This document shows positions 10,233-21,470 of a stretch of DNA of 64,000 nucleotides, in pieces. Below the pieces are notes generated by a model. The model ran no database searches, was not told where the DNA came from, and was given only the letters and a program-made list of their open reading frames with translations. Origin of the DNA: Humulus lupulus (lineage: Eukaryota; Streptophyta; Magnoliopsida; Rosales; Cannabaceae); NCBI RefSeq assembly GCF_963169125.1, contig NC_084799.1:68626143-68690142 (forward strand). Direction: 5' to 3'. A program made the position numbers and the translations under genes. Positions within the stretch are counted from its first letter, which is position 1, and each line of letters begins with the position of its first letter.

Positions 10233-10819
10233 GCAGGTGTTGACAGTGAAATCTCGTCAACGATATAAGGTTAGAAAACTAAGACTATATTGCCAAAGGT
10301 ATCTCAGAAGAAGATGGAGAAAACTTGAAAGAGTAAATATGTAGAACTGCAATGGAGTCGAAATTGTATATTACTTAACAGCCTTAGCATACAATCAATT
10401 TTCCAACCCCTTTTCTAGAGGGGTGATGATCTATTTATACTGGAGCTCTAATGGCTCCTCATACATTGTGGTCCCAGGGGACAAGATTGTACATAGGTAC
10501 ATTGTCAGGGTAGTGGCACAGGTCGTGGTGGAGCAGAAGGTTATGGTGTCGGCCTGGTACATAGTCAGAGGTATGCATGTAGTGCTTCCACTCTCTATAC
10601 AAATCCGTACCTCCACTACTTGTAGGACACAGATGTCAGAGTCATGCCTTTGCCCTTTTTCAGGGTTATACATCCCGTGCTTGTACATTTATCTCATCCC
10701 TAGTGGTCCCCTTTACCTAAATATCTTCTCTAGGTTTCTTTATATTTTAGTAAGTGTCGATCCATACTTCTTTTATCCCGTCCTTACCTCCAGGTAGGAG
10801 GCCTGGAAATAGGCATGTA

Positions 10820-11080
10820 CGAGGCTTGGGGATGGGTCTCACAAGGCAAGACCCTTGGTGCCTAAGTGAGTATCCAGGCATGACTTGGGCATTCACAAGG
10901 CATGGGGATGGGTCTCACAAGGCAAGACCCTTGGTGCCTAAGTGAGTACCCATGTATGACCCAGGCATTCACGAGGCATGGGGATGGGTCTCACAAGGCA
11001 AGACCCTTGGTGCCTAAGTGAGTACCCATGTATGACCCGGGCATTCACGAGGCTCGGACATGGGTCTCACAAGGCGTGAT
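10820..11080. repeat. 76-bp tandem repeat in the solo LTR
   Basis: The block GGGATGGGTCTCACAAGG recurs at 10828, 10904 and 10980, with a changed fourth copy near 11056. The period is 76 bp. It lies in the U3 of the solo LTR. Confidence 0.85.
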
Positions 11081-11228
11081 GAGGTTGCATGAAGGCCACA
11101 AGACGGTGGTGGCACGAGGCTCCTTAGCGTGGTCATACCTCGCGAGACGCACACGAGCGTGGTGAGGTGTGTCTTGCTGTGCGAGGCATTGGCGCGCATC
11201 TGGGTCGCGAGGCACGCGGGTGAGGGCA

Positions 11229-11440
11229 GCCTCGCATAGTGAGACCCTTGTGGCCTTGGCAGGCGCATGCGGGGGAAGGGTAGCTTCGCATAGTGAGACC
11301 CTTGTGGCCTTGGCAAGCGCATGCGGGGGAAGGGTAGCCTCGCATAGTGAGACCCTTGTGGCCTTGGCAAGCGCATGCGGGGGAAGGGTAGCCTCGCATA
11401 GTGAGACCCTTGTGCGTGGTCGAGGGGTGCATGGCGCGAG
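11229..11440. repeat. 54-bp tandem repeat in the solo LTR
   Basis: The block CGCATAGTGAGACCCTTGTG begins at about 11233, 11287, 11341 and 11395, a 54-bp period with four copies. The units are GC-rich with recurring GCGCATGCGG. The array lies further upstream in the same U3 as the 76-bp array. Confidence 0.85.
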
Positions 11441-11662
11441 GCCCTTGATGCGCCTGCCCCCTTGTGACACGTAGCTTGGCCTCTTAGCCTAGCAAGGCCA
11501 TACTTCACAGCCCACAAGGTGATGCTTCCCTTGGGATAATCTCCCGGTTTCACAAGACTTACAGGTCTGAGCCTGATAATGTGACTAAGTGACCTATATC
11601 CTTATATTTTAACCATTTACTGGGGATTTTTTTCTTGGTGGATTTTTGGCATCCACAGCAGG

Positions 11663-12759
11663 CACTTGTCGGTGGATTTTGAAATAAATTGATTAAGGGC
11701 TGCCACCCTTCCTGTCAGGCCTTGAACATCCTTACGCGACCTAGGTGAGGGAAGCTCGAGCAATGACCTGATCTTATCGGGGTTTGCCTCGATTCCTCGG
11801 GTATTGACGATGAAACCCAGGAATTTTCCAGACGCGACCCCAAAAGTGCACTACTGTGGGTTAAGCCTCATGCCGTACTCCCTTAGTATCTTGAAGCATT
11901 CCTCCAGGTCGATAACATGGTTATCAGCCGTCTTTGAATTGACCAGCATGTCATCAACGTACACTTCCATGTTCTTCCCGATCAGGTTGGCAAACATTCT
12001 ATTCACCAATCTCTAGTATGTTGCACCGGCGTTCTTCAGTCCGAACGGCATGACCTTGTAACAATAGACGTTAGTTGGGGTCATGAAGCTGGTGTGCTCT
12101 TGGTCCGCCGGATTCATGGAGATCTGATTATAGCCTGAGTACGCGTCCATAAAGGACATGAGCTCGTGCCCCGCCGTGGCATCCACCAATTGGTCGATCC
12201 TTGGTAATGGAAAGCAATCTTTGGGGCAGGCTTTATTCAGATCGGAGAAGTCGATGCAGGTCTGCCATTTCCCGTTGGTCTTCGGGACCAGCACAGGGTT
12301 GGCGACCCAAACCGGAAACTTGGCTTCACAGATAAAGCCGCATTTCTTGATCCGGGCTACTTCTTCTTCTAGGGCTTCTGCCTGAGTTGTTCCCAGGCGC
12401 CTCTGTTTCTGGGACTTTGCAAGAACGCACTTATCCAAATGAAGGGTGTGCATGATGACATTTGGACTGATTCCCACCATGTCCTCGTGTGACCATGCGA
12501 ACACATCCAGGTTCTCCCGCAGAAATTTGATCAGCTCCGCCTTCCTCTTTCCACAGAGGTTTTTCCCGAGCTTAACCATCCGTGAGGGATTTTGTGAATC
12601 GATATTTACTTCCTCGAGCTCTTCAATAGCTTGGAGCTTGGACTTATCCTCGCCTATTCGGGGGTCAATATCCTCACTTAGGATGATACTTATCCTTCGG
12701 CGCTCTGAGGTTTTCAATCTCAGGATTAGGCAAAGGTTCCTGAGATTCCTCTTCTCCAC
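11663..12759 (-). pseudogene. Reverse transcriptase of element A, part before the inserted LTR
   Basis: Shows the RT fingers and palm: WVANPVLVPKTNGKW, DLNKACPKDCFPLPRIDQL, the catalytic block FMDAYSGYNQI, FGLKNAGATY and, after a stop, VYVDDMLV with the YVDD active site, then FLGFIVNTRGIEANPD. An in-frame TAG at 12013-12015 sits where the related element has CAG (42198-42200). A second in-frame TAG interrupts the CTFGV segment near 11850. The solo LTR follows at STDKCL. Confidence 0.85.
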
Positions 12760-13201
12760 CTTGGATGGCCATTGTTAACTGCCCAGGTTTCAATTTTCCC
12801 TTCATGGAAATGTTGTAGCATTCCCTGGCAGCAAGCTGATCGCCATGGACCGTGCATATCCCTGTGGAAGAAGGGAATTTCAGTGCGAGGTGGCGGATGG
12901 AGGTGATGGCTTCAAAAGCTATAAGTGTAGGTCGACCCAAAATGGCATTGTATGCGGCGGGACAGTCGATGACCACGAACTCAAGGAGTTTTGAGACTGT
13001 TCGAGGTCCCTCTCCTAAGGTGATCACCAACTCGATCGTCCCTATAGCCGCTGATCCTTCTCCCGAGAAACCATAAAGCATCATGGAGGTCGCCTTTTGC
13101 TCGGCGACAGACAAACCCATCTATTCCAGCGTGGACTGGAATAGAAGGTTTACCAAGCTCCCATTATCGATCAACACTCTCCTAACCCTCCGATTAGCGA
13201 G
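12674..13201 (-). pseudogene. Aspartic protease region of element A
   Basis: The active-site segment VLIDNGSLVNLLF is encoded at about 13150-13190. It is followed by a TAG at about 13121, then MMLYGFSGEGSAAIG and a flap/C-terminal region ending AAYNAILGRPTLIAFEAITS. The family processes Gag-Pol as a dimer. The position between gag and RT, and close similarity to 41040-41360, support the call. Confidence 0.75.
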
Positions 13202-15722
13202 CTACACTGCTACGACCAGAGGGTCGTTATGAGGGAACTGAATGTGGCTGGCATCTTTTTCAGTAAAAATGATTGGTTGTCTTTCCAATCGCTGCTGGTT
13301 TGGCAGATGCTGCTCGGGGACGAATTCTACTCCATTATGAGACTTGAGTTCGTTGACGTACCTCTTTTGGGCACCTCTGCTCGTGCCAGCCAAATGAGGA
13401 CCTCTAGAGATTTTGGAGATCTCTCCTCCTATCACTGGAGGAGAGACGTCTCGATCTATCCGAGACCCGGGCTGACTGACTGGGACTTCCGGAGTAGGTC
13501 GGCTTGCTGGAACCCTGTTCCGCGCATACTGAGCCAAGGGGTCGGCTCTGATGAGAGTCTCGATCTCATCTTTCAAGTGTCTACAATCATCGGTATTGTG
13601 GCCAACATCACTGTGGAAACGGAAAAACTTGGAGGGGTCTCGCTTCCCCTTCTGGTGCTTTAACGGCTCCGACTTCTTCCAGGGGAGGCGAGCAGAGTTT
13701 GCTAGGAAGATGTTCTCCCTAGAGTGGGTGAGCTCCGTATAAGTCGCGTAGAATGGCTTAAATTTTTCTACGGACTTATTCTTCTTTGGGCTGTGCTGGT
13801 TGCCCTCGCCGTTTCCCTTTCTCTTGCCTCCACCAAACTGGTTATTCTGTGTAACATTCTGGGTCACTGTCACGACCTCCGTTCCCACTCTGGCGGGTTT
13901 CTCAGGGACCTGGCTGGTTCCTGCAGCTGAGGCTTGGGCCTCCTCCAAGTTGATCCACCCCTGGGCCCTATTTAGGAATTCGTTTACTGAGCTGACTCCC
14001 TTCCTTTGTATCTCATTCCAGAGTCCCCCTCCGACGTGGATTCCAGTTCTCAAAGCCATGAGCTTGGAGCTGTCATCTGCGTCTCTGGCCCGAGCAGCGA
14101 TGTTCGCGAACCTGCTCAGGTAAGCCTTCAAAGGCTCGTCGGGCTGTTGCCTCACGTTGGCCAGGGAGTCAGCCTTGATGCGGGCAGCCTGGGAGGCTCT
14201 GAATACTCTCTTGAAGTTAGCAGAGAAAGTTTTCTAGGAGCTGATTGACTATTTCTTGCTTTGTTTGAACCATTGCCTGGCCGGCCCAGTCAGTGTGGAG
14301 GGAAATATTAAACACCTCAGCTCGGGACCAATGTTGTGGGCCATCATCAGGGTATTGAACATACCCAGATGATCTGACAGATCTCCGTCTCCGCTGAATT
14401 TGGACAGGTGCGGCATACGAAAACCGGGCGAGTATGCCGTTGCTGCTATGCTGGGGGTGAAGAGCTCAAGTTCGTCCCCTGAATCATATTCGTCCTTTTC
14501 TTTTTCTGACAGGAGCTTCCTCATTAGCTCCTCCATCTGAGCTAGGCGCTCAAGGGTTTTGTCCTGATCCCCTTGGTTATTCCGGGGCTGTTCAACAGCT
14601 CTGGATCCATTGTATAAGTTTGGTGGGTTATTGCCCCTCCTATCTTGAGATAGGTTATTTGGGACATTCCCGCCGTCACGTACCTCGGACAGGTCTCCCC
14701 TTGAGCGAGCACGGCTGCCACTTCCTACCGGGTCCCCCTATGAGAGTTAAGGCGATCTCGGAGGTCGCCCCTCAGGGTGGCTTGAGGACATTGCGCTGAG
14801 CTTAGGTGTTGGTGCAGGTCTCCGCCAGAAAGGTCACTTCGGCGACTTCCGGTCCAGTAGCTCCCGTTAGAGAAGCTCGGAGCCCGCCCTTGGGTCTGAT
14901 GATCCGGGACTTCTCTGGGCGTCCTGCCACGATAGGAAGGTCCTGCGGAAGGTGGGTTTCTCCTGCTGCTCCCGTAAGCTGGAATATCTCGGACCTGCCG
15001 AGGAGGAGAAGAATATCTTATCGGTGAAGGAGGATGCCTGACCGGGGATGCAATCCTAGTTTCGTCAGGGCGGATCAGGTTAGGTAGGGGCCTTTCGGCC
15101 CTGCCAACTTGCGGGCCTTCCGCCTGGCGATCTGAGCGGGGCGTAGGATGGATGTCCGGGACGGGCTGTCACTGTGGGCCCTCCCCATATCTCCTTCTAG
15201 AATTCCCTCGAGCTCTCCTAGGTGCGCTCGAGGCTGGTAGTGAGCTGGGAGTTGAAGTTCGGACCGAGCGGCTATACTGTTGCTCGGCCCTGGGTAGTTC
15301 TTCGAAGGTTGCCTATCAGCAGTGCGATGAGGGAGTAGAGTTGGATGCCGGGGTCTGGTCGACCGGCTAGGCCTGGACCGATTACCGCGGCGGGACTTAT
15401 GAGTCTCGTCTTGCCTCTTTCCGACGTTAGCGTCGGTTGTAAGAGGGGGTAGTCGAGCCAACACCTCCTTAATCTGCTGATTAGCTTTCGCCAGCTGACT
15501 CCTCAGCTGAGCATTCTCCATCTCTACTGCCGTGTAAAAATCCGGGTTTGGATTAGGTGGCCAGGGTGCCGAACTTCCAGTGTCATCCTGGCCTATTGGC
15601 TGCTTGCCCGACCGCTACTGAACTTCAAGGTTTTGCTCACCGGAGATGGCGGCATGATGGGCCTCCTGCCCATCATGTTGGTCCGCCTCGTTACCGTGTC
15701 TTGATTGAGTGATCACCATATT
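13202..15722 (-). pseudogene. gag of element A, broken
   Basis: Starts with ATG at 15722 (MVITQSRHG), about 50 bases after the LTR, matching the M-V-x-T start of the other two Tat-like gags in the window. An in-frame TAG follows at 15615-15617, then a segment with a short coiled coil (MENAQLRSQLAKANQQ), a stop at 15075 and a one-base frame change before 14536. The capsid-like region reads LRCLIFPSTLTGPARQWF and, past another stop, RQQPDEPLKAYLSRFANIA with LNRAQGWINLEEAQ. The zinc knuckle reads FFRFHSDVGHNTDDC, with the first Cys replaced by Phe. Confidence 0.8.
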
Positions 15723-15753
15723 TGGATATTTGCGATAGCACCAATCTAACAAG

Positions 15754-15771
15754 TTCTCAATGAAAGCACCA
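15754..15771 (-). other. Primer-binding site of element A
   Basis: Three bases after the LTR end the minus strand reads TGGTGCTTTCATTGAGAA. It starts with TGG, as required to pair with a tRNA CCA end. The same sequence, with one or two changes, follows the 5' LTRs of B3 and G. I do not recognise a plant tRNA whose 3' end matches it. Confidence 0.65.
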
Positions 15772-15774
15772 AAC

Positions 15775-16526
15775 TGTTGACGCGATTCTTTGCCAACGGG
15801 TAATTGAGAAAATAAGAGAAAGGGATTAGTGCTAAGTGATGAACCAAAACAAATGAACGATCTTAAAATGAACTGATGATACGAATACGTTTTTAGGTGG
15901 TTCAAAGGTTAAAATCCTTCTACTCCATCAGCCAATATTATTGCTATATTTCTGGTATTCTTTACAGGGTATTTCGTTACACAATAGAATCCAACCCTTT
16001 GCAACTCCCAGGGTCTCCATATTTATAGGAGAGGGTACCTAGGAGTTGGTAAGGGGGGTCATCCCGTGACCTTCTTACCCATCATGTCACTTCTATGACA
16101 TTCATGATTAATTCTAGAAACCTGACAAATGAAGTGTGGTCTAATCAATAGGTAAGGGGGATAATGGGCCGCACGGCCCAACCCAGTCGTGGGTGCCTGA
16201 ACACGCACGTTCATGCTACGTGTCCGAGAATTTAGGGATATATCAGACACGTGATTTCTGATATATGCACGTTTACATTGCGTGGTTGACTTTATAAAGG
16301 GTCACGGCTTCCCACTCCAGCTCGTGCCTCGAGCTGGAGGCCTTCTTGACCCGCGGTCTTCATATTTCTGACTCGGCCCTTAAATAATCTTGATAAACCT
16401 TTGGCTACCTCGAGCTAAAGAGGTGGGACCTGACAATAGCAGCTCCGGCTACGCGGTATCCACGTGGCTGATATAATTATGCCATATCTCAGCTCGCTAA
16501 TAGCTCGTGGAAAATTAGGGTGTACA
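15775..16526 (-). repeat. 5' LTR of element A
   Basis: 752 bp, on the minus strand TGTACA...GTCAACA. A TATA box (TATAAAT on the minus strand) is at 16021-16027. The right flank 16527-16531 (ACGTG) repeats 2424-2428. Confidence 0.92.
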
Positions 16527-16684
16527 ACGTGGGATTCAATGAAACTAAAAGAAAATAATTTAAATACTCTTATGTCTCTCTTACATTTAGCTGTAATATG
16601 TAAATTTGATATCCAATGGAAGCATCGTAGAGTGTTTATTTATTTATTTAAAACTAGTCATGATTCGGTCTTGTATTCTCTCAT

Positions 16685-17789
16685 TGTAACACCTTACTAC
16701 ACATGGACCATTACGCTGTGTATTTTAAATAGTGCTAAACTCGCTAACAGAGTCATTTGGCCATAATCGTGTAACTAAACGTGATTAACGGTTTAGGGTT
16801 AAAAAATTTGGTCAAAGATACAGCGTTTCACTAAAATGTTTACTGTATACATTGGGATCCCAAAATAAATTTTAAAGGTTAATTACAATAAAAGAATTAC
16901 AACCAGCCGACCTAAGCGGCAAAATTGTGTTTAACCTTAGTTTCTCTTTAAACCCTCGACCGTGGTGGTCGAGCAGCCGCATATGTATACATCGTCACCT
17001 AAGCTATCAAACTCAAGGATGGTCCAACTTTCTTTCACCTTTACCTGCACTACATAGCACCTGTGAACCGAGACTCAGCAAGAAAACTCAAACATGCTCA
17101 TAAGTATACAATAACATGTCACCAAATCACAATAAGCATGCCTAGCAGTAATAGCCATATTCATGCATGGAGGCAAGTACAAATAAATATTTATGGAGTC
17201 CTGTGCCCTGAGTAAATGACTAATAATTCTCTCTGGGGATCCACGCTCTGAATAGATGACTAATAAGTCTCTCTGGGGTCCTGCACTCTGAATAAATGCC
17301 TAATAAGTCTCTCTGGGGTCCTGTGCTCTGAATAGATGACTAATATGTCTCTCTGGGATCATGCGCCCTAAATAGATGACTAATAAAGTCTCTCTGGGGA
17401 CCTGTGCCCTGAATAGATGACTAATAAGTCTTTTTGGAGACCTGTTCCCTGAATAGATGACTAATAAGTCTCTCTGGGGACCTGCACGCTGAATAGATGA
17501 CTAATAAGTCTTTCTGGGGACTTGCGCCCTGAATAGATGACTAATAAGACTCTCTAGGGTCTTGTGCCTTAAATAGATGACTAATAAGTCTCTTTGGGGT
17601 CCTGCGCCCAAAGCCATGTGACATTCCAGTCACCTGAGCTTTTTAACCCTGGCTCTGGGTAACTATCCTTAGGCTAGGCAAGCGCTTTATTTTTCTTCGA
17701 CCAATAGGTCGATGAAGCATTAATGCACATGTTGATTAGATCTAATCATTTCGGCCTGCGTTAAAAATGCTAATGCCGCTCTTGACTAA
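16685..17789 (-). repeat. 3' LTR of element D, left part
   Basis: Begins TGTAACACC and matches the start of the other LTR at 29425-30060, including GGGATCCCAAAATAAATTTT and CCGACCTAAGCGGC. It contains the 41-bp tandem array and ends at ACTAA (17785-17789), where solo LTR B inserted. Confidence 0.9.
17200..17610. repeat. 41-bp tandem repeat, about ten copies
   Basis: Units read roughly GAATAGATGACTAATAAGTC followed by TCTCTGGGGACCTGCGCCCT. I count ten GACTAATA-type markers between 17217 and 17585. The other LTR of the same element has only three (29946-30056), which explains most of the 239-bp length difference between the two LTRs. Confidence 0.9.
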
Positions 17790-18435
17790 TGTAACTCCCA
17801 CTTATTTCTACAAATGCATTATAACAATTATGAAAAAATAAGAGAAGATATTTTTATTCATACTTTTGAGTGCATTAAAATGTTAATCAAAGGCTAGAGC
17901 TATTAAGTAAAGTGGAAGAATAACTAATGAATACGCAACTATAATATCCATGGGCATTTCATTAGTATAATACCTATAGAATGATGCAAAGTACAAGCAA
18001 ACAATCACTAAATTTATGAACAATAAAGAGAAATTCATGATTAGATGATGAATTTTATCTAGAAGGGGTAAGAAATGAAGAAGTTGTTGTAAGTAAATGG
18101 TTGAAGGAAGTATTTATAGGACAAAAACTAGTCGTTATGACCGTTGGTGAATAGTGATCCGACCGTTGGAAACAGTAACCTGACCGTTGGGGATATAGCT
18201 GATTCTACTGTGGGATTTTAACAATTCTAAGTTGTTGAAGTAACTAACACATGAGAATAATTAATTTATGGATGTTAGAGAAACTTTTTCAGAAAAGTTT
18301 GTGAGTAAAAAATGTTGGACTAAGTAATATAAGAAGATTAGGAAGTTTTCATTTTTTTTGTTACTATTCATCGGGTACTATTCATAGTGGGACCTACAGT
18401 GGGGTCTGCATGGGTCCCACAACAGGGTCCACATG

Positions 18436-20786
18436 TGTAACATCCCAAATTTCCTAATGTGTCTTAGTGCCTGGATTAGGGGGCCGGGAGGCAATAATTG
18501 AGTTATTATGTGCATTATATTATAATATAATTATTCTTGCATGTTAGGGGTATTAAATATGTGTTTGTGTGATTGAGACCACATTATTATGTGGATATAT
18601 TTGGGTTACTCGACGAGAGGCGATCCCGATGAGCAAGTTAGCAGGAAAGTCACAATGGGGTTTTAATACCCGGCTCGGGGTGAGCTTAGGGGTATTTTAG
18701 TAATTTAGTACATTACTGGGAATTAGTGGGTAATGGGAATTTATTGATAACCGTGTAAGAATATTGGAAGTAGCGGGAATTATAGGATGTAAATTGTGTA
18801 TAGCGGGATTTGAGGCAAAGGACAAAATTGCCCTTGTGAGCACTTGTTGAATAGGCTAAGGGCAAGGGGAAATTTAGTCATAACCACTTAGTTTAGGATA
18901 TAGATGGCTGGGTAATTATCTGAGGGTTGGAGAATTAAAGGAAAAAAAATGGAGCAACCCTCCCGTTCTCTCTCACGTTCTACATCCCCTCTCTTGGAAC
19001 TTTGGTGATTTTGACCAACTTGAAGGATTTTGCTTGGAGGGAAGGCTTGAAACCAGGGAATTGTTGAGAGTTATTACCACTGGAGTCATATAGCTGAGGT
19101 AAGGATTCTGAACTGAAGGATATCATGTTAATTCAGTTGGTATATCTAGAGTTATGGTGTTCATGCATGTTTGATAATTGGGAGATTGGGTTTGGGGAGT
19201 TTGATGTGCTTTACTATGACAATTAGTTGGTTTTACTGGTAAGAATGAGTATATAAGTTGTGGGAATCGAATTGGAGGAGTGGGATGGAATTGGTTAAGT
19301 TTGGCTGGGTTCGGTTGAAGAAAAACCTAGAAATTTCTGGGTTCGTGGGAGTGAGCTACGGCTCTTTTATGGTGAGTCGCGACCTGCGAAGGGAATTTTG
19401 AGCCAGCAGGGCTCGGAGGCAGGGGCGGGCCGCGGTGCGTGTTGGTTTCCAGGGAGGCCGAGCCTAAGAAATTAGAGGCGGGCCGCGGCTTGGGTGTGAG
19501 GGGTCGCGGCCCTTAAGGGGAAAATTTGGCTTAAACGGGATTTTTAGATTGGGAACCTAACCATTTGGGCTCGGGATTGATTCTACTTCCTTGTTAAGTG
19601 GAATTCGATGTACCAGAGGCTAAGAGTTGGTCTGGAAGTTTTTATTTACCTGTTGTTGATGGAACTTCCTTATTACGGTTGTGACTAGGTTTTCGCTAAG
19701 GGCTTGAATCGGGGATCGTACTCAGAGGGTCGTCGCTAATAACCTGCATACGGACTGAAGGTAAGAAAATTGCACCTATTATGTGAATGCATGATTAGAG
19801 CTTAGTTAAGGTGATGAACATGATTATAATTATGTTTGTGAATATCTGATTAGGTACACTGTAATGTGCATAATTATGATTATGCTTATGACTGTTGTGT
19901 GAATGTATTATAATGCATTGTGTGATTATTGATAAGTATGCTATGTGAAACATGTGACTGTCTGTTATGACTGTGAAGCTTGGTTTATAAACTATAGGAT
20001 TATTAGGGTGTTAAGTGGGGATCAACTTATTAGTCGAGAATATATTGAACTCTGGGAGACTCGCCTTATAAGTTGAGAGTCCCAAAGCTTCAACTTATAA
20101 GTTGGAGGCACATGGTGGCTTGACTTATAAGTCAAGGGCTCAAAGAACTTAGTTTAAAAGATAAGATTGGCATAATGCACGTGGAGTGTAGGCCACCATG
20201 GCTGGGCCACCCTGGGAGTGTGACATGCACTTGACTTGCTCGGATGCCAACAACTTGAAAGAAAGTGCAACATGCACTTGTGTGACTCTATGGTCTCTAG
20301 TTGGGTTTAATGAATGCACTAGTTTCAGTTATTACTGTTTGATGGTTGTTTTATTCTGTGAACTATTGAATATGTTTTCTTGCTGAGTCTTCTGGCTCAT
20401 AGGTGCTTTGTGGTGCAGGTAAAGGTGAAGAGAAGCTCAACCAGCCATGAGTCGGAGGGCATTAACAGTGATATGTACATATGCAGTCCGCTCGACCATC
20501 ACGGCCGAGATGCTCAGAGAAACTAGAGTTAAACCCAGTTTTTGCCGCCTAGGTCAGCTTATTGTGTAACCTGAGTATTGTAATTAACTTTTAAACTGAC
20601 GTTTTTGGGATCCCATGTAAAGAACATGTTTTTAACTTAATGCAAATGTTTATGAGTTTACCAAAAGTTTTAATACCTAAACCTTTAGTGGCTTAATCAC
20701 ATGTTTAGTCCAAATGACTTGTTTAGCAAGTCTAGCACTGGTTTTAAACACACTTGGTAATGGACCCTAATTAGCAGGGCGTTACA
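18436..20786 (+). mobile_element. Solo LTR C nested in solo LTR B
   Basis: Begins TGTAACATCCCAAATTTCC, ends GGGCGTTACA and is flanked by ACATG at 18431-18435 and 20787-20791. It is 2351 bp. It is the reverse orientation of D's LTR family: the TTAGTGCCTGGATTAGGGG block near its start is the complement of sequence near 24430-24470. It carries a GC-rich segment with GGGCCGCGG-type motifs at about 19400-19510. It has no coding capacity. Confidence 0.88.
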
Positions 20787-21164
20787 ACATGGGTCCCACA
20801 GTGGGCTCCACCCCATGGGTCCCACATATTGATGCAGTAGTGATACAGTGATGACTTCAGCAAATTACTATGCTTGATATTTTGAATATTTATTATTTTA
20901 CTATGCTTGATATTTTAAATATTTTATTATTTTACTATGCAGCATAGTAACCCAATGTTTTCCTATAAATAGAGCCTTCCAGAATTCATTTTTGAATTAC
21001 GAAAGATCTTTCTTTCTCTCACTTTGCCTAAAAATCTTCTTAACACTCTTTTAAAGTTTTAAATCTCTAAGATTTAGGCGAAGTTCTGTCTGAAACGCTA
21101 GCCTACGAAGACCTTTTAGGTAAACTCCTTCCCGAGCCTTTCAGTTGAGTTATTTAGCTATTAT

Positions 21165-21470
21165 TTATATATAGATTATTTTACTATGCCTTTATAAAGC
21201 CAAAATTTATATATAGATTATGCTACTATGCCTAAAAATTTATATATAGATTATTTTACCATGCTGTTATAATGCAAAAATTTATATATAGATTAAGCTA
21301 CTATGTCTGAAAAATTTATAAATAGATTATTTTACTATGTCGTTATAATGCCAAAATTTATATATAAATTATGTTACTATGTCTAAAAATTTATATATAG
21401 ATTATTTTACTATGCACTTATAATGCCAAAATTCATATAGATTATTTTACCATGTCGTTATAATTTACAA
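21165..21470. repeat. 75-bp AT-rich tandem repeat in solo LTR B
   Basis: GATTATTTTACTATG-type blocks recur at about 21174, 21249, 21324 and 21399, each with two TTTATATATAGATTA segments. The array lies about 200 bp downstream of the TATA box at 20964, in the transcribed part of the LTR. Confidence 0.8.

Larger units (their letters stand above)
10238..11657 (-). mobile_element. Solo LTR inserted in the RT gene of element A
   Basis: Starts TGTTGACAG and ends GGCATCCACA on the plus strand and is flanked by GCAGG at 10233-10237 and 11658-11662. The interrupted RT codons (STDKCL / PFYNLL) rejoin exactly across it. A TATA box (GTATAAATAG on the minus strand, 10431-10440) followed by about 190 bp to the LTR end places it in minus orientation. 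It has no internal coding region, so it is a solo LTR of 1420 bp. It belongs to a family not otherwise seen in this window and carries two tandem-repeat arrays in its U3. Confidence 0.88.
2429..16526 (-). mobile_element. Tat-lineage Ty3/gypsy retrotransposon A
   Basis: Both LTRs are 752 bp (2429-3180 and 15775-16526) and the element is flanked by the direct repeat ACGTG at 2424-2428 and 16527-16531. The order on the minus strand is 5' LTR, primer site, gag, protease, RT, RNase H, a second RNase H, integrase, a tandem-repeat spacer, an antisense gene on the plus strand, a polypurine tract and the 3' LTR. This order, the second RNase H, the lack of a chromodomain and the antisense gene fit the Tat lineage. 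I count about 35 LTR mismatches (4.7 percent). A solo LTR at 10238-11657 accounts for 1.42 kb, so the net length is about 12.7 kb. Several stops and one gag frameshift make it inactive. Confidence 0.93.

Noticed and set aside
11014..11553. ORFs of 99-179 codons with repeated peptide units on both strands
   Set aside because: They arise from the 54-bp array, whose length is a multiple of three, so all frames stay open. No protein function is implied.
17200..17610. CRISPR-like regular repeats of about 41 bp
   Set aside because: The units are directly adjacent with no unique spacers, lie in a plant LTR and vary in sequence. It is a minisatellite.
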